Below are positions 28,941 to 39,333 of a stretch of 64,000 nt of DNA, piece by piece. How positions within the stretch are numbered: position 1 is the stretch's first letter; every line of letters begins with the position of its first letter. A model generated the notes under the pieces. The model was not told where the DNA came from. It did no database searches and was given only the letters and a program-made list of their open reading frames with translations. The position numbers and the translations under genes are program-made. This DNA is from Sphingomonas xanthus (GTDB lineage Bacteria; Pseudomonadota; Alphaproteobacteria; Sphingomonadales; Sphingomonadaceae). Location of the stretch: contig NZ_CP041659.1 of assembly GCF_007998985.1 (NCBI RefSeq), positions 1,796,001-1,860,000 on the forward strand, read 5' to 3'.

Positions 28941-29324
28941 ATGCTCCAGCAAAAGACCCACTATTCGATCGGTGAGTTGTGCGACGAGTTCGACGTCACC
29001 GCCCGCGCCTTGCGATTCTACGAGGATGAGGCGCTGATCGCGCCCGAACGCCGTGGGACGCAGCGTCTCTACACCGACCGCGACCGCGCCCGGCTGGCCT
29101 GGATCCTGCGTGGCAAACGGGTCGGGTTGAGCCTCGCCGACATCAAGGAACTGCTCGACCTCTACGACGTCGGCGATGGCCGCCAGACGCAGCGGCTGAA
29201 GACCATCGAGCGGTGCCAGCAACAAGTCGACAAGCTTGAGCGCCAGCGCATCGACATCGATGCCACCATTTCCGAACTCAATGAGTTCATCGCCCTTCTC
29301 AAGGGCGGCAGCAAGGAAGCCTGA
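28941..29324 (+). CDS. MerR-family regulator of an acyl-CoA dehydrogenase gene
   Basis: The 127-aa protein has the MerR winged helix-turn-helix (YSIGELCDEFDVTARALRFY, EDEALIAPER) and a C-terminal dimerisation coiled coil (about residues 80-120). No metal-binding Cys cluster is present, so it is more like the LiuR-type regulators of branched-chain or fatty acid catabolism, which sense an acyl-CoA. It is followed 3 bp later by an acyl-CoA dehydrogenase gene, a common pairing. Autoregulation through the palindrome just upstream is likely. The ATG at 28941 has no ribosome binding site. Confidence 0.88.
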   Translation: MLQQKTHYSIGELCDEFDVTARALRFYEDEALIAPERRGTQRLYTDRDRARLAWILRGKRVGLSLADIKELLDLYDVGDGRQTQRLKTIERCQQQVDKLERQRIDIDATISELNEFIALLKGGSKEA

Positions 29325-29327
29325 ACC

Positions 29328-31118
29328 ATGCCCGTTTACAGCGCACCGGTCCGCGATACCCGATATGTACTCGATCATGTCGTCGGCGTGCAGAATTACG
29401 CCAATTTGCCGGGCTTCGCCGAGGCGACCCCCGACCTGGTCGAGGCGATCCTGACCGAAGGCGCGCGCTTCTGCGAAGAGGTTCTGGCCCCGCTCAATCG
29501 GGTCGGCGACGAACATGGCTGCATCCGCCACGACGATGGTTCGGTGACGACTCCGCCGGGGTTCAAGGAGGCTTGGGACCAGTTCGTCGCTGGCGGGTGG
29601 ACCACGCTTCACGCGCCGCAGGAATTTGGCGGGCAGGGCCTTCCCTCGGTGATCGCGACGGCCATTGCCGAATATCTCGGCTCCTCCAACCACAGCTTCG
29701 AAATGTACAACGGCCTGACCCAAGGGGCGATCGCCTCGCTACTGGTCAAGGGGTCGGACGAGCAGAAGGCGACCTATGTCCCCAACATGGTCTCCGGCAA
29801 GTGGACGGGGACGATGAACCTGACCGAACCGCATTGCGGGACCGATCTTGGCCTGCTCAAGACCAAAGCCGAGCCCAATGACGATGGTAGCTATGCGATC
29901 AGCGGCACCAAGATCTTCATCTCATCCGGCGAACATGACCTCAGCGAGAATATCATTCACCTGGTGCTCGCGAAGATCAGCGGTGCTCCAGACAATGTGA
30001 AGGGCATCTCCCTGTTTGTCGTGCCCAAGTTCCTGGTCAACGCGGACGGCTCGCTTGGCGAGCGTAACGGCGTCAGTTGCGGATCGATCGAACATAAGAT
30101 GGGCATTCACGGCAACTCGACCTGCGTGCTCAACTATGACGGCGCCAAGGGATGGCTGGTCGGCGAGCCCGAAAAAGGCTTGGCCGCGATGTTCATCATG
30201 ATGAATGCCGCGCGTCTTGGAGTAGGATTGCAGGGGCTGGCGCAGGGCGAGGTCGCCTACCAGAATGCGGTCGCCTATGCGAAAGACCGGCGGCAAGGCC
30301 GGGCGCTCAAACCCGATGACCGTGACCCCGAGGCCAAGGCCGACAATCTTTTCGTGCACCCCGACGTCCGCCGGATGCTGATGGAAGCACGCGCCTTCAA
30401 CGAGGGCGCCCGCGCGCTGATCCTGTGGGGCGCGCTGCAGGTTGACTTGTCGCGCAAGGCGCAGACTGAGGAGGAGCGGCAGCAGGCCGACGATTTGATC
30501 TCGCTACTGACCCCGGTCATCAAGGGCTATCTCACCGATCGTGGTTTCGAAACCGCCGTCAACGCCCAGCAAGTGTTCGGCGGCCATGGTTACATTCGCG
30601 AATGGGGCGTCGAACAATTTGTCCGCGATGCCCGGATCGCGCAGATCTATGAGGGCACCAACGGCGTTCAAGCGATGGACCTGGTCGGGCGCAAGCTTGC
30701 CAAGGACGGCGGCCGCGGCGTTCGCGCTTTCTTCGAACTGGTCGCCCGCGACATTGCCGACGCCCGGGCTGGCGGCGATCCGGCAGGCGTCGCCGATCCG
30801 CTTGAAAAGGCGCTCGGGCATTTGCAGGCTTCGACCATGTGGCTTGCGCAGCATGGCATGGCCGATCCCAACCATGCGGGCGCGGGGGCCTACGCCTATA
30901 TGCAGCTGATGGGCGTGGTCAGCCTGGGGTGGATGTGGCTCAAGATGGCCGGCGCCTCGGCTAGGCTGAAGGGCGGCGAGGATTCCGCCTTTCACGAGGC
31001 CAAACTGGTCACTGCCCGCTATTTCGCGGAGCGGGAACTGCCGTTGGCGGGTACGCTTCGCAAGAAGGTCGAAGCCGGCGCGGATACGCTGATGGCGCTT
31101 CCTGTCGAAGCCTTCTAG
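29328..31118 (+). CDS. Acyl-CoA dehydrogenase (DmdC-type, long form)
   Basis: The 596-aa flavoprotein belongs to the long acyl-CoA dehydrogenase group with an added C-terminal domain, which includes 3-methylmercaptopropionyl-CoA dehydrogenase DmdC and several FadE-like enzymes. Visible patterns are [32 protein letters not shown], and [20 protein letters not shown] with [17 protein letters not shown], which holds the catalytic Glu. Substrate cannot be fixed by sequence. Co-transcription with the merR gene (3-bp gap) suggests substrate-linked control. Confidence 0.9.
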   Translation: MPVYSAPVRDTRYVLDHVVGVQNYANLPGFAEATPDLVEAILTEGARFCEEVLAPLNRVGDEHGCIRHDDGSVTTPPGFKEAWDQFVAGGWTTLHAPQEFGGQGLPSVIATAIAEYLGSSNHSFEMYNGLTQGAIASLLVKGSDEQKATYVPNMVSGKWTGTMNLTEPHCGTDLGLLKTKAEPNDDGSYAISGTKIFISSGEHDLSENIIHLVLAKISGAPDNVKGISLFVVPKFLVNADGSLGERNGVSCGSIEHKMGIHGNSTCVLNYDGAKGWLVGEPEKGLAAMFIMMNAARLGVGLQGLAQGEVAYQNAVAYAKDRRQGRALKPDDRDPEAKADNLFVHPDVRRMLMEARAFNEGARALILWGALQVDLSRKAQTEEERQQADDLISLLTPVIKGYLTDRGFETAVNAQQVFGGHGYIREWGVEQFVRDARIAQIYEGTNGVQAMDLVGRKLAKDGGRGVRAFFELVARDIADARAGGDPAGVADPLEKALGHLQASTMWLAQHGMADPNHAGAGAYAYMQLMGVVSLGWMWLKMAGASARLKGGEDSAFHEAKLVTARYFAERELPLAGTLRKKVEAGADTLMALPVEAF

Positions 31119-31121
31119 CCG

Positions 31122-33797
31122 CTAGCTGGCCTTGGTTACATACCAGGGCTGGAGCATGGTCGTTTCGTTGCTGCGCTTCTGCTTTGGCGCAAGGCGGCCG
31201 AGATCGAACTGTTCGTCGAATTGCACGCCGAACTTGCCGGCATGGGCCCAGCGCACCAGCCCAACGACCGGACCTACGCCTACGATGTCGATGGTCATGG
31301 TCGTGCCCGGCGTGACCGCCTGGCTGCACTCGACCAGCGCGCCCATCGCCGAGATGTTGCGAAGCCGGATTTCGCACGGCTGGCCGCCGATCGAGGCGAT
31401 CGCGCGGCGCATTAGCCGGTGGCGCGGTTCACGAATGCACTGGAAACCGTCGGCCTCGACCCGGGTGCTGTTGGCCAGCTCCTTGGTTTCGGCGGCGGGC
31501 AGGGGCTTGCCGAAAATATAGCCCTGGACCTGGCTGACGCCCAGTTCGCGGATTAGGTAAAGGTCGTCGTGGGTCTCGACGCCCTCGGCGGTCGTGTCCA
31601 TTCCAAGGCTTTCGGCCAGGGTGACGATCGCGCGGATGATTGCGCCGTTGCGCCTGGTGGTCGAGGCGGCGCCGCGAACGAAGCTCTGGTCAATCTTGAT
31701 TTTGTCGAACGGCGCTTTCTTCAGATAGCCGAGCGACGAATAGCCCGTTCCAAAATCGTCGAGCGCGAGCCGCACGCCGAGCGATTTAAGCCGGGCGAAG
31801 GTGCTGTCGGTCATGTCGCTGTCGGCAAGGAACACGCCCTCGGTGATTTCCAGTTCGAGCCGGGATGGGATCAGGTCATATTCTGCCAGCACCGCGGCAA
31901 CGGTGTCGACTATGTTGGGATCATTGAACTGAATCGGTGACAGGTTGACCGCAATGCGGACATTATCGGGCCAGCGCGCGGCCTCGGCAACCGCAGTCCG
32001 GAGCACATATTCGCCGATCTTGCCGATCATGCCGCATTCTTCGGCAACGCTGATGAACTTGTCCGGAGAAACTGCGCCGCGCGTGGGGTGATTCCAGCGG
32101 ACCAGCGCTTCGAAACCGGAAATCTCTTCGCTGGCAACCCGCACGATCGGCTGGAACGCAACCCACATTTCACCGCGGTCCAGTGCCTGGCGAAGGTCAT
32201 TTTCCAGTAGCTGGCGGTCGGCTGCTTCGCTGTGCATCGAAGCTTCGTAGAAACAATGTTTGCCGCGCCCGGCGGCCTTGGCGGCGTAGAGCGCGAGGTC
32301 GGCGTTGCGGATCAGGCTGTCGGCGCAGCTTCGCCCAGGATCGCCGATCGCGATTCCCACCGACGCGCCGATCGTCACCCGGTGGCCTTCGATGCTGTAG
32401 GGGCGTGAAACCTGCTCGATCAGGGTGCGGGCGAGACTTTCGAGTAAGCCGGTTTCGACCGTGCCCGGAAGGACCGCCTTGAATTCATCGCCGCCCAGCC
32501 GCCCGATCTGGCCATGGTTGCCCATCACCGACTTCAGCCGCTCGCCGACCTGGCGCAGCAGCGCATCCCCGATCGGGTGACCGAGGGTGTCGTTGACGTT
32601 CTTGAACCGGTCGAGATCGATCAGAAACAGCGAGCAGCCCTTGCGCCGGTTGGTGGCATTGCGCAGCGCCTCGTCCAGCGTTTGGCGCATCAGCGCACGG
32701 TTGGGCAGCCCGGTAAGCGAATCGAAGCGGGCGAGGCGGCTGATTTCCTGTTCGGAGCGACGCTGTTCGGTAAGGTCGGTGCCGATGCCGCGAAACCCGA
32801 GGAAGCGACCGCGCTCATCGAATACCGGGTTTCCGGATAGCGACCAGTGGACGTCCTCGTCGCTGGCCGCGCGGACGATCACTTCGCTGAAGGGGAAGCG
32901 GGCGGACAGGTGGAAGCCGAGCGTCCGGTCGCCGCGGAGGCTGTCTGCGCTGCCGCTGTCGACGGAAAGCAGGTCGGTGAACTGGCGGCCCAGCAATTCC
33001 TGCGGTGTGAGCTTGAAGTCGTCGGCCAGCTGTTGTGACACATAAGAGAGGGTCCCGAGCGAATTGGTTTCCCAGAACCAGCCGCGCCCGCTGTTCTCGA
33101 ATTCGTCGACGAAGTGCAGCGCCTTGCGTGCCTGCGCATCCAGCTTCAGCCGTTCCATGCTGTTCGCGATGACGGTCTGGGCGGAGGCGATGGAGTAGGC
33201 AACATTGATCGCCGCCAGGAATGCCACGCCGGCAAGCAACTCTGTCGTTGGGGCAATGAGCAGCGTGCCAAATAAGGCGACCAGCGCATTGACGATCGTG
33301 ACCGGCGGCGAGGCGATCGAAATGATCGTCGCCGCTCCCAGCCCGGCACCGAATGCCAGGCCGATAGCAAGGCTATTATCATGCGGCGTTGCGCCGAGCG
33401 CCGCGCCATAGGCCATCCAAAGCGCACCCCCCACTCCGATGTAGCCGCACAGGAGGCGGGCCATGACCCGCGGCGGCAGGTTGAGGCGGTCGCGCAGGCG
33501 AAGCGCAAGGAATGCAAGAAGGTCAAGGCCCAAGGCGAGAGCCAGCGGTAGTAGCGGGCTGACCGACAGCGGCAATACCATGACTTCCGGGTGCATGAAG
33601 ATGCACGCCAGGCCCCATAGCATATGGGTGGCGCCGATCAGCGCGGGGGCGAGGTCGAACATCGCCACGCGCTGCGTAGCGAGATTTTCGTCGTCGATGG
33701 TTTCCGGGTGGCGAAGGTCGAACGTCAGCGCATCCCACACCGATGCCCTGACCCTCTGTTTACCCTTGTCCAGACCTGCGAACCGAGTCCTGCCCAT
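31122..33797 (-). CDS. Membrane GGDEF-EAL-PilZ protein with PAS domain
   Basis: The 891-aa protein carries about six N-terminal membrane segments (residues about 45-215, MASE-like), a PAS domain (about 230-345, ending RGIGTDLTEQR), a GGDEF domain with intact signature (RLGGDEFKAVLP), an EAL domain with intact signature (FEALVRWNHP, VNLSPIQF, ALDDFGTGYSSLGYL) and a C-terminal PilZ domain (RHRLMRR, then LRNISAMGALVEC). GGDEF makes, EAL degrades and PilZ binds c-di-GMP, so one protein could combine all three actions. It overlaps nothing and is convergent with the acyl-CoA dehydrogenase, 3 bp apart. Confidence 0.9.
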   Translation of the reverse strand: MGRTRFAGLDKGKQRVRASVWDALTFDLRHPETIDDENLATQRVAMFDLAPALIGATHMLWGLACIFMHPEVMVLPLSVSPLLPLALALGLDLLAFLALRLRDRLNLPPRVMARLLCGYIGVGGALWMAYGAALGATPHDNSLAIGLAFGAGLGAATIISIASPPVTIVNALVALFGTLLIAPTTELLAGVAFLAAINVAYSIASAQTVIANSMERLKLDAQARKALHFVDEFENSGRGWFWETNSLGTLSYVSQQLADDFKLTPQELLGRQFTDLLSVDSGSADSLRGDRTLGFHLSARFPFSEVIVRAASDEDVHWSLSGNPVFDERGRFLGFRGIGTDLTEQRRSEQEISRLARFDSLTGLPNRALMRQTLDEALRNATNRRKGCSLFLIDLDRFKNVNDTLGHPIGDALLRQVGERLKSVMGNHGQIGRLGGDEFKAVLPGTVETGLLESLARTLIEQVSRPYSIEGHRVTIGASVGIAIGDPGRSCADSLIRNADLALYAAKAAGRGKHCFYEASMHSEAADRQLLENDLRQALDRGEMWVAFQPIVRVASEEISGFEALVRWNHPTRGAVSPDKFISVAEECGMIGKIGEYVLRTAVAEAARWPDNVRIAVNLSPIQFNDPNIVDTVAAVLAEYDLIPSRLELEITEGVFLADSDMTDSTFARLKSLGVRLALDDFGTGYSSLGYLKKAPFDKIKIDQSFVRGAASTTRRNGAIIRAIVTLAESLGMDTTAEGVETHDDLYLIRELGVSQVQGYIFGKPLPAAETKELANSTRVEADGFQCIREPRHRLMRRAIASIGGQPCEIRLRNISAMGALVECSQAVTPGTTMTIDIVGVGPVVGLVRWAHAGKFGVQFDEQFDLGRLAPKQKRSNETTMLQPWYVTKAS

Positions 33798-33876
33798 CCC
33801 TGCACGAATCCCCTTCGCGTAAGGAACTAAGCGAAAAGAATTAACGTAGGCTCAAACGAACGGGGTTGCGCGACAG

Positions 33877-34806
33877 TTAAGCATCTTCTTCGGGAAGGAA
33901 GTCGGCCACCGACAGATACCGTTCGCCAGTATCGTAATTGAAACCCAGCACCCGGGAATTCTTCCCGAGTTCCGGAAGCTTGCGGGCGATTGCGGTTAGC
34001 GTCGCGCCCGACGAGATCCCGACCAGCATCCCCTCTTCGCGCGCGGCGCGCCTGCCCATGTCCTTGGCCTCGTCGGGCGCGACCTGGATCACCCCGTCGA
34101 GCAGTGAAGTGTCGAGGTTAACGGGGATGAACCCGGCGCCGATGCCCTGGATCGGGTGCGGTGCGGGATCGCCGCCCGATATGACGGGCGACAGGGTCGG
34201 CTCGACCGCGAACACCTTGAGGTTTGGCCAAGTCTTTTTCAGCGACCGGGCGCAGCCCGTGATGTGGCCGCCGGTGCCAACGCCGGTGATCAGCGCGTCC
34301 AGCGGACGATCGGCGAAATCGGCGAGGATTTCCTCGGCGGTCGTGCGCACATGGACGTCGATGTTGGCGGGATTGTCGAATTGTTGCGGCATCCACGCAC
34401 CGGGCGTCGCGTCGACGATTTCCTGCGCGCGGGCGATTGCTCCCTTCATCCCCTTTTCTCGTGGGGTTAGCGCGAATTCGGCGCCATAGGCGAGCATCAG
34501 CCGGCGCCGTTCGACCGACATGCTGTCAGGCATGACGAGGATCAGGCGATAGCCCTTTACCGCCGCGACCATGGCAAGGCCGATGCCGGTATTGCCGCTG
34601 GTGGGCTCGACGATCACCCCGTCCGGCGCGAGCCGGCCGCTGCGCTCCGCGTCCTCGACCATCGAGAGGGCAATTCGGTCCTTGATCGACCCTCCGGGGT
34701 TGGACCGCTCGGACTTGATCCAGACTTCGGCGCGGTCGCCGAACAACCGGTTGATTCGGATATGCGGCGTATTGCCGATAGTCGAAAGGATGGTGTCGGC
34801 TTTCAT
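33877..34806 (-). CDS. cysK: Cysteine synthase A (O-acetylserine sulfhydrylase)
   Basis: CysK is the PLP enzyme that makes cysteine from O-acetylserine and sulfide. The 309-aa protein has the PLP lysine at residue 42 ([13 protein letters not shown]), the phosphate-substrate loop PTSGNTGIG, and [12 protein letters not shown] for the cofactor phosphate. Length is normal. The serine acetyltransferase partner cysE is at 22201, about 11 kb away, so they are not an operon here. Confidence 0.95.
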   Translation of the reverse strand: MKADTILSTIGNTPHIRINRLFGDRAEVWIKSERSNPGGSIKDRIALSMVEDAERSGRLAPDGVIVEPTSGNTGIGLAMVAAVKGYRLILVMPDSMSVERRRLMLAYGAEFALTPREKGMKGAIARAQEIVDATPGAWMPQQFDNPANIDVHVRTTAEEILADFADRPLDALITGVGTGGHITGCARSLKKTWPNLKVFAVEPTLSPVISGGDPAPHPIQGIGAGFIPVNLDTSLLDGVIQVAPDEAKDMGRRAAREEGMLVGISSGATLTAIARKLPELGKNSRVLGFNYDTGERYLSVADFLPEEDA

Positions 34807-34865
34807 GCGTCAATCTCCTTGCCGGGCAGGGTCATATGCGGACTTGGGCGGGATCGTTGCAAGCA

Positions 34866-36143
34866 TCACACCCCGCTACTGACGATCGGCGGCTTTTCCG
34901 GTGGCGGCTCGACCGTTTCGAAGGTGCGGGCGCGGCGAAGTTCAGGGAAAAGCCAAGCCCAGGTCAAGGTTACCGCCACCGCCGCAAGTCCTCCGGCCAC
35001 CGTGGCCGTGACCGGGCCGAGCAGCGCAGCGGTAAAGCCGCTACGGGTTTCGCCAAGCTCGTTGGAGGCGGAGATCGCCAGCGTCGAGGCTGCGGCGACG
35101 CGTCCGCGCATGTCGTCAGGAGTATACAGCTGGATTAGCGACTGGCGGATATAGACCGAGAACATGTCGGCCGCGCCCAATAGGGCAAGCATCGAAAGCG
35201 ACAGGAAATAGTGGGTCGAGGCGCCGAAGACGGCCGTGGCGAGGCCGAAGATCACCACCGCCACCAGCATCTTCACGCCAACGTCGGTCTTGATCGGCCG
35301 GAAGGAGAAAAAGATGGCGGTGAGCGTCGCGCCGAGCGCCGGAGCGGCGCGCAACGGGCCAAGGCCGTCGGCTCCGACATGCAGGATGTCGCGTGCATAA
35401 AGAGGCAGCATCGCGATTGCCCCGCCTAGCAGCACCGCGAACAGATCGAGCGTAATTGCACCAAGGACCAGCCGATTGCCGCGCACATAGGCAAGTCCGT
35501 CGATCATCTGGCGAAGTGGGCGGCCGGGCCTGAGCACGATGCGCGGAAGCGGACCGATGGTGAACAGGCTCAGCGCCGAGAAGGCAAATAGGGCCGCGCT
35601 GAGCGCGTAGGGAAAATGCGGCGTCACATCGTATAGGATGCCGCCGATCGCCGGTCCGATGATCGCGCCCGATTGCCAGGCTGTAGAGCTCAGGGCGATC
35701 GCGTTGGGAAGGAGTTGTCGGGGAACGAGGTTGGGGGCCATGGCGCCAAGCGCGGGTCCGGCGAAGGCGCGGGCCACGCCAAGCAGCGCGGCGACGGAAA
35801 AAAGGATCGGCAGGCTAATGAAGCCGCCAGCGGTCGCGACGAGTAGGATCAGCGCGCAGAAGAGTTCGAGCAGGATCACCGCGCGGGCGATGATACGCCG
35901 GTCGAAGCGGTCTGCGGCCCAGCCGCTGACCGGCGTCAGCAGGAACAGGGGCACGAACTGGACAAGCCCGATCAGGCCGAGCTGAAACGCCGCGGCGCGG
36001 ATATCCATCGTTTCGCGGGCGATGTCGTAGACCTGCCAGCCGATGACGATGACCATTGCCATCTGGCCGATGGTCGTGGTCAGCCGGGCGAGCCAGAATG
36101 CCCGAAAATCTGCGATCCGCAACGGTTCGGGAAGCCAATTCAT
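34866..36143 (-). CDS. MFS exporter (EntS-like, MFS_3)
   Basis: The 425-aa protein has 12 hydrophobic segments. The start MNWLPEPLRIADFRAFWLAR and the motifs GWQVYDIARETM and GWAADRFDRRI resemble the MFS_3 group that includes the enterobactin exporter EntS. Substrate unknown. The Met at 36143 was chosen because the frame upstream encodes a Cys- and Arg-rich stretch unlike the family. Upstream on the same strand lies the frameshifted TIR gene. There is no iron-siderophore gene nearby to support an EntS role. Confidence 0.82.
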   Translation of the reverse strand: MNWLPEPLRIADFRAFWLARLTTTIGQMAMVIVIGWQVYDIARETMDIRAAAFQLGLIGLVQFVPLFLLTPVSGWAADRFDRRIIARAVILLELFCALILLVATAGGFISLPILFSVAALLGVARAFAGPALGAMAPNLVPRQLLPNAIALSSTAWQSGAIIGPAIGGILYDVTPHFPYALSAALFAFSALSLFTIGPLPRIVLRPGRPLRQMIDGLAYVRGNRLVLGAITLDLFAVLLGGAIAMLPLYARDILHVGADGLGPLRAAPALGATLTAIFFSFRPIKTDVGVKMLVAVVIFGLATAVFGASTHYFLSLSMLALLGAADMFSVYIRQSLIQLYTPDDMRGRVAAASTLAISASNELGETRSGFTAALLGPVTATVAGGLAAVAVTLTWAWLFPELRRARTFETVEPPPEKPPIVSSGV

Positions 36144-36244
36144 TGGCGCGGGGTCGCAGTTAAGGGCGGGGGCAGGAGTGCAAAACCGGTCATGGCCGCT
36201 GCCTAGCCAATGCCTTGCGGTGAGGACAGGGATTTTCCGCTCTG

Positions 36245-37826
36245 TCAGACGGCAAGGTTCGCTCGACGGTAATCGGGCCGGGTCGCCGATTGCTGCCAAT
36301 AATGGGTAAGCCCGACGCGGGCCAGAAGCCGGTCGAAGCGTCGATCACGCCAAAGCGCCGCCATGGGGGGTTGAAACAAGGCATCTGTCTGCCGATCCGG
36401 ATCGCCGGCCGGTGGGGAAACCGGGGCCCACGGACCTGCTCCGAAATAATAGCCGTCCAACAGCGCGAATGCGCTGCTCACATCGCCAAGGGCTACGCAG
36501 GCCTGGGCAACCGAAAGCGCCCGGCCGGGATTGGACCGAAGATAATCAAGGTTGATCCCGACGGCCCGCGCGACGTTGACCTGGCCTGCAAGCGCTTTGG
36601 CGGTCGCGGTCGCCGCCACGATAAGATCGGGCATCACGTCAAGCGGACGACGGTCGGCATCGCCGAGCAAGTTCAGCGCGTCGCCGGGCCGCCCGCTGTA
36701 GAGCAGGTAGGAAAGCTGCGTCCGCCAGATCTGGCGGTGCTTGGGCCATCTCGGAGGCATCCCGGATCGCCCGGTCGGCAGCCTGCAGATCCCCCGAGGA
36801 CCAAAGATTGATGATCGCTTTCCGTTCGGCGCCGGGAAGCAGGGACTTGGTCCGGTCGAGGCGGTCGGACAGGGCGGTCGCCTCTTTCCACCGGCCAACG
36901 CTTCCCAAAATGTCCGACAGGATGAAGAGGAGGATCGGAAAATCGGGCTTCTTGGCCAGTGCGCGCCGCGCCTCCTGTTCCGCGGTCCGCCAATGCCGAT
37001 AGACCGGCGACAATAGGCGAAGTGCCGCAAGCGCACGGGGCTCACTGGAATCCAGTGTCAGCGCCGATTGAGCGGCCGCCCGGCCGCGCGCCGCGAGTCC
37101 GGACCGCTCGTCGAGCGAAGCAGTCCGGTGGCGCGCGGCATACGCCAGCGCCAGGCCGCCCCAGGCAATTGCCGATTGGGGAGCCAGCCGCGTTGCCTCG
37201 GTCAGCAACGCAATGGCTTGGGCAGTGCTCCCTTCATCCTCGGGGTCCAGCGCGTCATTGGCCTGGAGCGCATCCAGGCCTTTTTGCAAAAGCAGCTCGG
37301 CCCCCGGCGATAGCCGGGTCTCCTGATCTCTCCAGATGAAGGCACCACCAGCCAGGACGGCCAGCGCGCCGCCGCCCAGCAGAAGGTTACGCCGGCCGAG
37401 GAGCGATCCAGTTGCGGGCGCGGGCTGAGGCGGCGCGCTCCCGGTCAGCGCTGCGAGGCTGTCGATGACGGTCCGCCACCCCGCCGCCCCTCGGTCACCG
37501 CGCCAGCGCCGAAGGTCCGCACATTGGATCTGGTCGAACGGCATGGGAAGCCGGACGTCATCGAGCCGGAGCTGGACCAGCCGGCCGGTCTCCAGTCCGC
37601 GGTTGGCCTCCGACTTTACCCAGTGGGAAGCGGCAGCGGCCTTCGACCACAGGACCAGCACCGCGCGGGCCTGGTCCAGCTGCTCGGCGATAACGTCGGA
37701 AAAGGGACGGTGCGCGGGGAGGCTTTCGTCGTACCAGACGGAATAACCCGCCGCGCGCAGGTGATCGGCAATACGCTTCGCAGCGCCCGCACTGGGCCTG
37801 GCGTGAGAAAGGAAGACGTCGGCCAT
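36245..37826 (-). pseudogene. TIR-domain protein with TPR region, frameshifted
   Basis: The first frame, from 37826, encodes a TIR domain (residues 1-110: ADVFLSHARPSAGAAKRIAD, YDESLPAHRPFSD). Glu73 in WVKSE matches the catalytic Glu position of NAD-cleaving TIRs (WVxxE). A membrane segment (about 145-165) and a helical TPR-like region follow. At about 36749 the homologous reading moves to another frame (WPKHRQIWRTQLSYLLYSGR), ending at 36245 with LFQPPMAALWRDRRFDRLLA, a typical family C-terminus. Total length 1582 nt is one base over a multiple of three, so one base was gained (or two lost). No slippery heptamer is seen. GGAGG precedes ATG 37826. It may be a real lesion or an assembly error. 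Confidence 0.75.
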
Positions 37827-37938
37827 GCGCACCCTCCACCTGCGCTCATAGCGTCTCCGGAGAAAGTTGACGAGCGATTGTGCGGCCGCTGGAAATGTCG
37901 CTTGCGTTCCTGCTTCGTTCCGCTAGCCTGCTTCGCCG

Positions 37939-39303
37939 ATGGCCAAGCTCAAGACCCGATATATCTGCCAGGCGTGCGGGTCCGAACAGCACCGCTGGCA
38001 GGGGCAATGTCCGGACTGCGCGGAATGGAACACGCTGGTCCAGGAATCGTCGGGGGAAACTGTGTTCGCGGCCCGGCACAATTTGCAGGGTGGCGGCCGG
38101 TCGATCGCGCTGGTTGGCCTGGATTCCGTTGTCGCGCTGCCGGAACGGATGCGGACCGGGATCGAGGAGTTCGACCGGGCGGTAGGCGGTGGAATCGTGC
38201 CGGGATCGGCGATGCTGCTGGGCGGCGATCCGGGTATCGGCAAATCCACCCTGCTCCTTCAGGTCGCAGCCAAGCTCGCCTCGGCCGGGCGGGAAGTGGT
38301 CTATGTCTCGGGCGAGGAAGCCGCCGACCAGGTCCGGCTAAGGGCGATCCGGCTGGGACTTGGCGGTGCGCCTGTGCGTCTGGCCGCGGCAACATCGGTC
38401 CGCGACATCCTGACCACGATCGGCCAGGGCGAGCCGCCGGCAATGCTGGTGATCGATTCCATCCAGACAATGCACAGCGATCTGATCGAGGGCGCGCCCG
38501 GGACGGTCAGCCAGGTACGGGCAAGCGCGCAGGAACTGGTCCGCTTTGCCAAGGAGCGCGGAACCGCGCTCGTGCTAGTTGGCCATGTCACTAAGGACGG
38601 CACCATCGCCGGGCCGCGCGTCCTTGAACATATGGTCGACACGGTGCTGGGCTTCGAAGGGGAGCGCAGTCACCAATATCGGATCCTGCGCGCGGCCAAG
38701 AACCGTTTTGGCGGAACCGACGAGATTGGCGTCTTCGCGATGGAAGGTGCCGGACTTGCCGAAGTCCCCAATCCTTCCGCGCTGTTTCTCACTCAGCGCG
38801 GCGAGCCGGTTAGCGGGACGAGCGTTTTCCCTGCCCTCGAGGGTACCCGCCCGGTATTGGTGGAGATCCAGGCGCTGGTGGTGCGGTTGGCAAGCGGCGC
38901 AACGCCTCGGCGCTCGGCGGTCGGCTGGGACAGCGGGCGCCTAGCGATGGTTCTCGCGGTGCTGGAGGCGCGGTGCGGCCTCAGCTTCGCCACGTCGGAA
39001 GTCTATCTGAACGTTGCCGGCGGCTATCGGCTAAGCGACCCCGCCGCCGACGTGGCGGTCGCGGCAGCGCTGGTTTCGGCGCTCAGCGAACGGCCGGTGC
39101 CGCAGGACGCTGTGGTCATGGGAGAAATTGCCCTGTCCGGTGAAGTGCGGCCGGTGGCCCATGCGGCGCTTCGCCTCAAGGAAGCAGCCAAGCTCGGCTT
39201 TGATCGAGGCTGGGCGCCGCGCGGGACCGAGGCTCCGGGCGGGATATCGCTGACTCAATTCGCCAAGCTGCGCGAGCTGGTCGATCAGATCCTCGAACGG
39301 TAG
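37939..39303 (+). CDS. radA: DNA repair protein RadA
   Basis: RadA is a RecA-like ATPase that processes recombination intermediates and drives branch migration. The 454-aa protein has an N-terminal C4 zinc finger (Cys10, 13, 24 and 27), Walker A GGDPGIGKST (about 95-104), the RadA-specific KNRFG motif and a C-terminal Lon-like domain. Length is standard. The gene diverges from the TIR gene. Confidence 0.96.
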   Translation: MAKLKTRYICQACGSEQHRWQGQCPDCAEWNTLVQESSGETVFAARHNLQGGGRSIALVGLDSVVALPERMRTGIEEFDRAVGGGIVPGSAMLLGGDPGIGKSTLLLQVAAKLASAGREVVYVSGEEAADQVRLRAIRLGLGGAPVRLAAATSVRDILTTIGQGEPPAMLVIDSIQTMHSDLIEGAPGTVSQVRASAQELVRFAKERGTALVLVGHVTKDGTIAGPRVLEHMVDTVLGFEGERSHQYRILRAAKNRFGGTDEIGVFAMEGAGLAEVPNPSALFLTQRGEPVSGTSVFPALEGTRPVLVEIQALVVRLASGATPRRSAVGWDSGRLAMVLAVLEARCGLSFATSEVYLNVAGGYRLSDPAADVAVAAALVSALSERPVPQDAVVMGEIALSGEVRPVAHAALRLKEAAKLGFDRGWAPRGTEAPGGISLTQFAKLRELVDQILER

Positions 39304-39333
39304 GCGTTCCCGCTAAACGCCACCGCCAGATGG

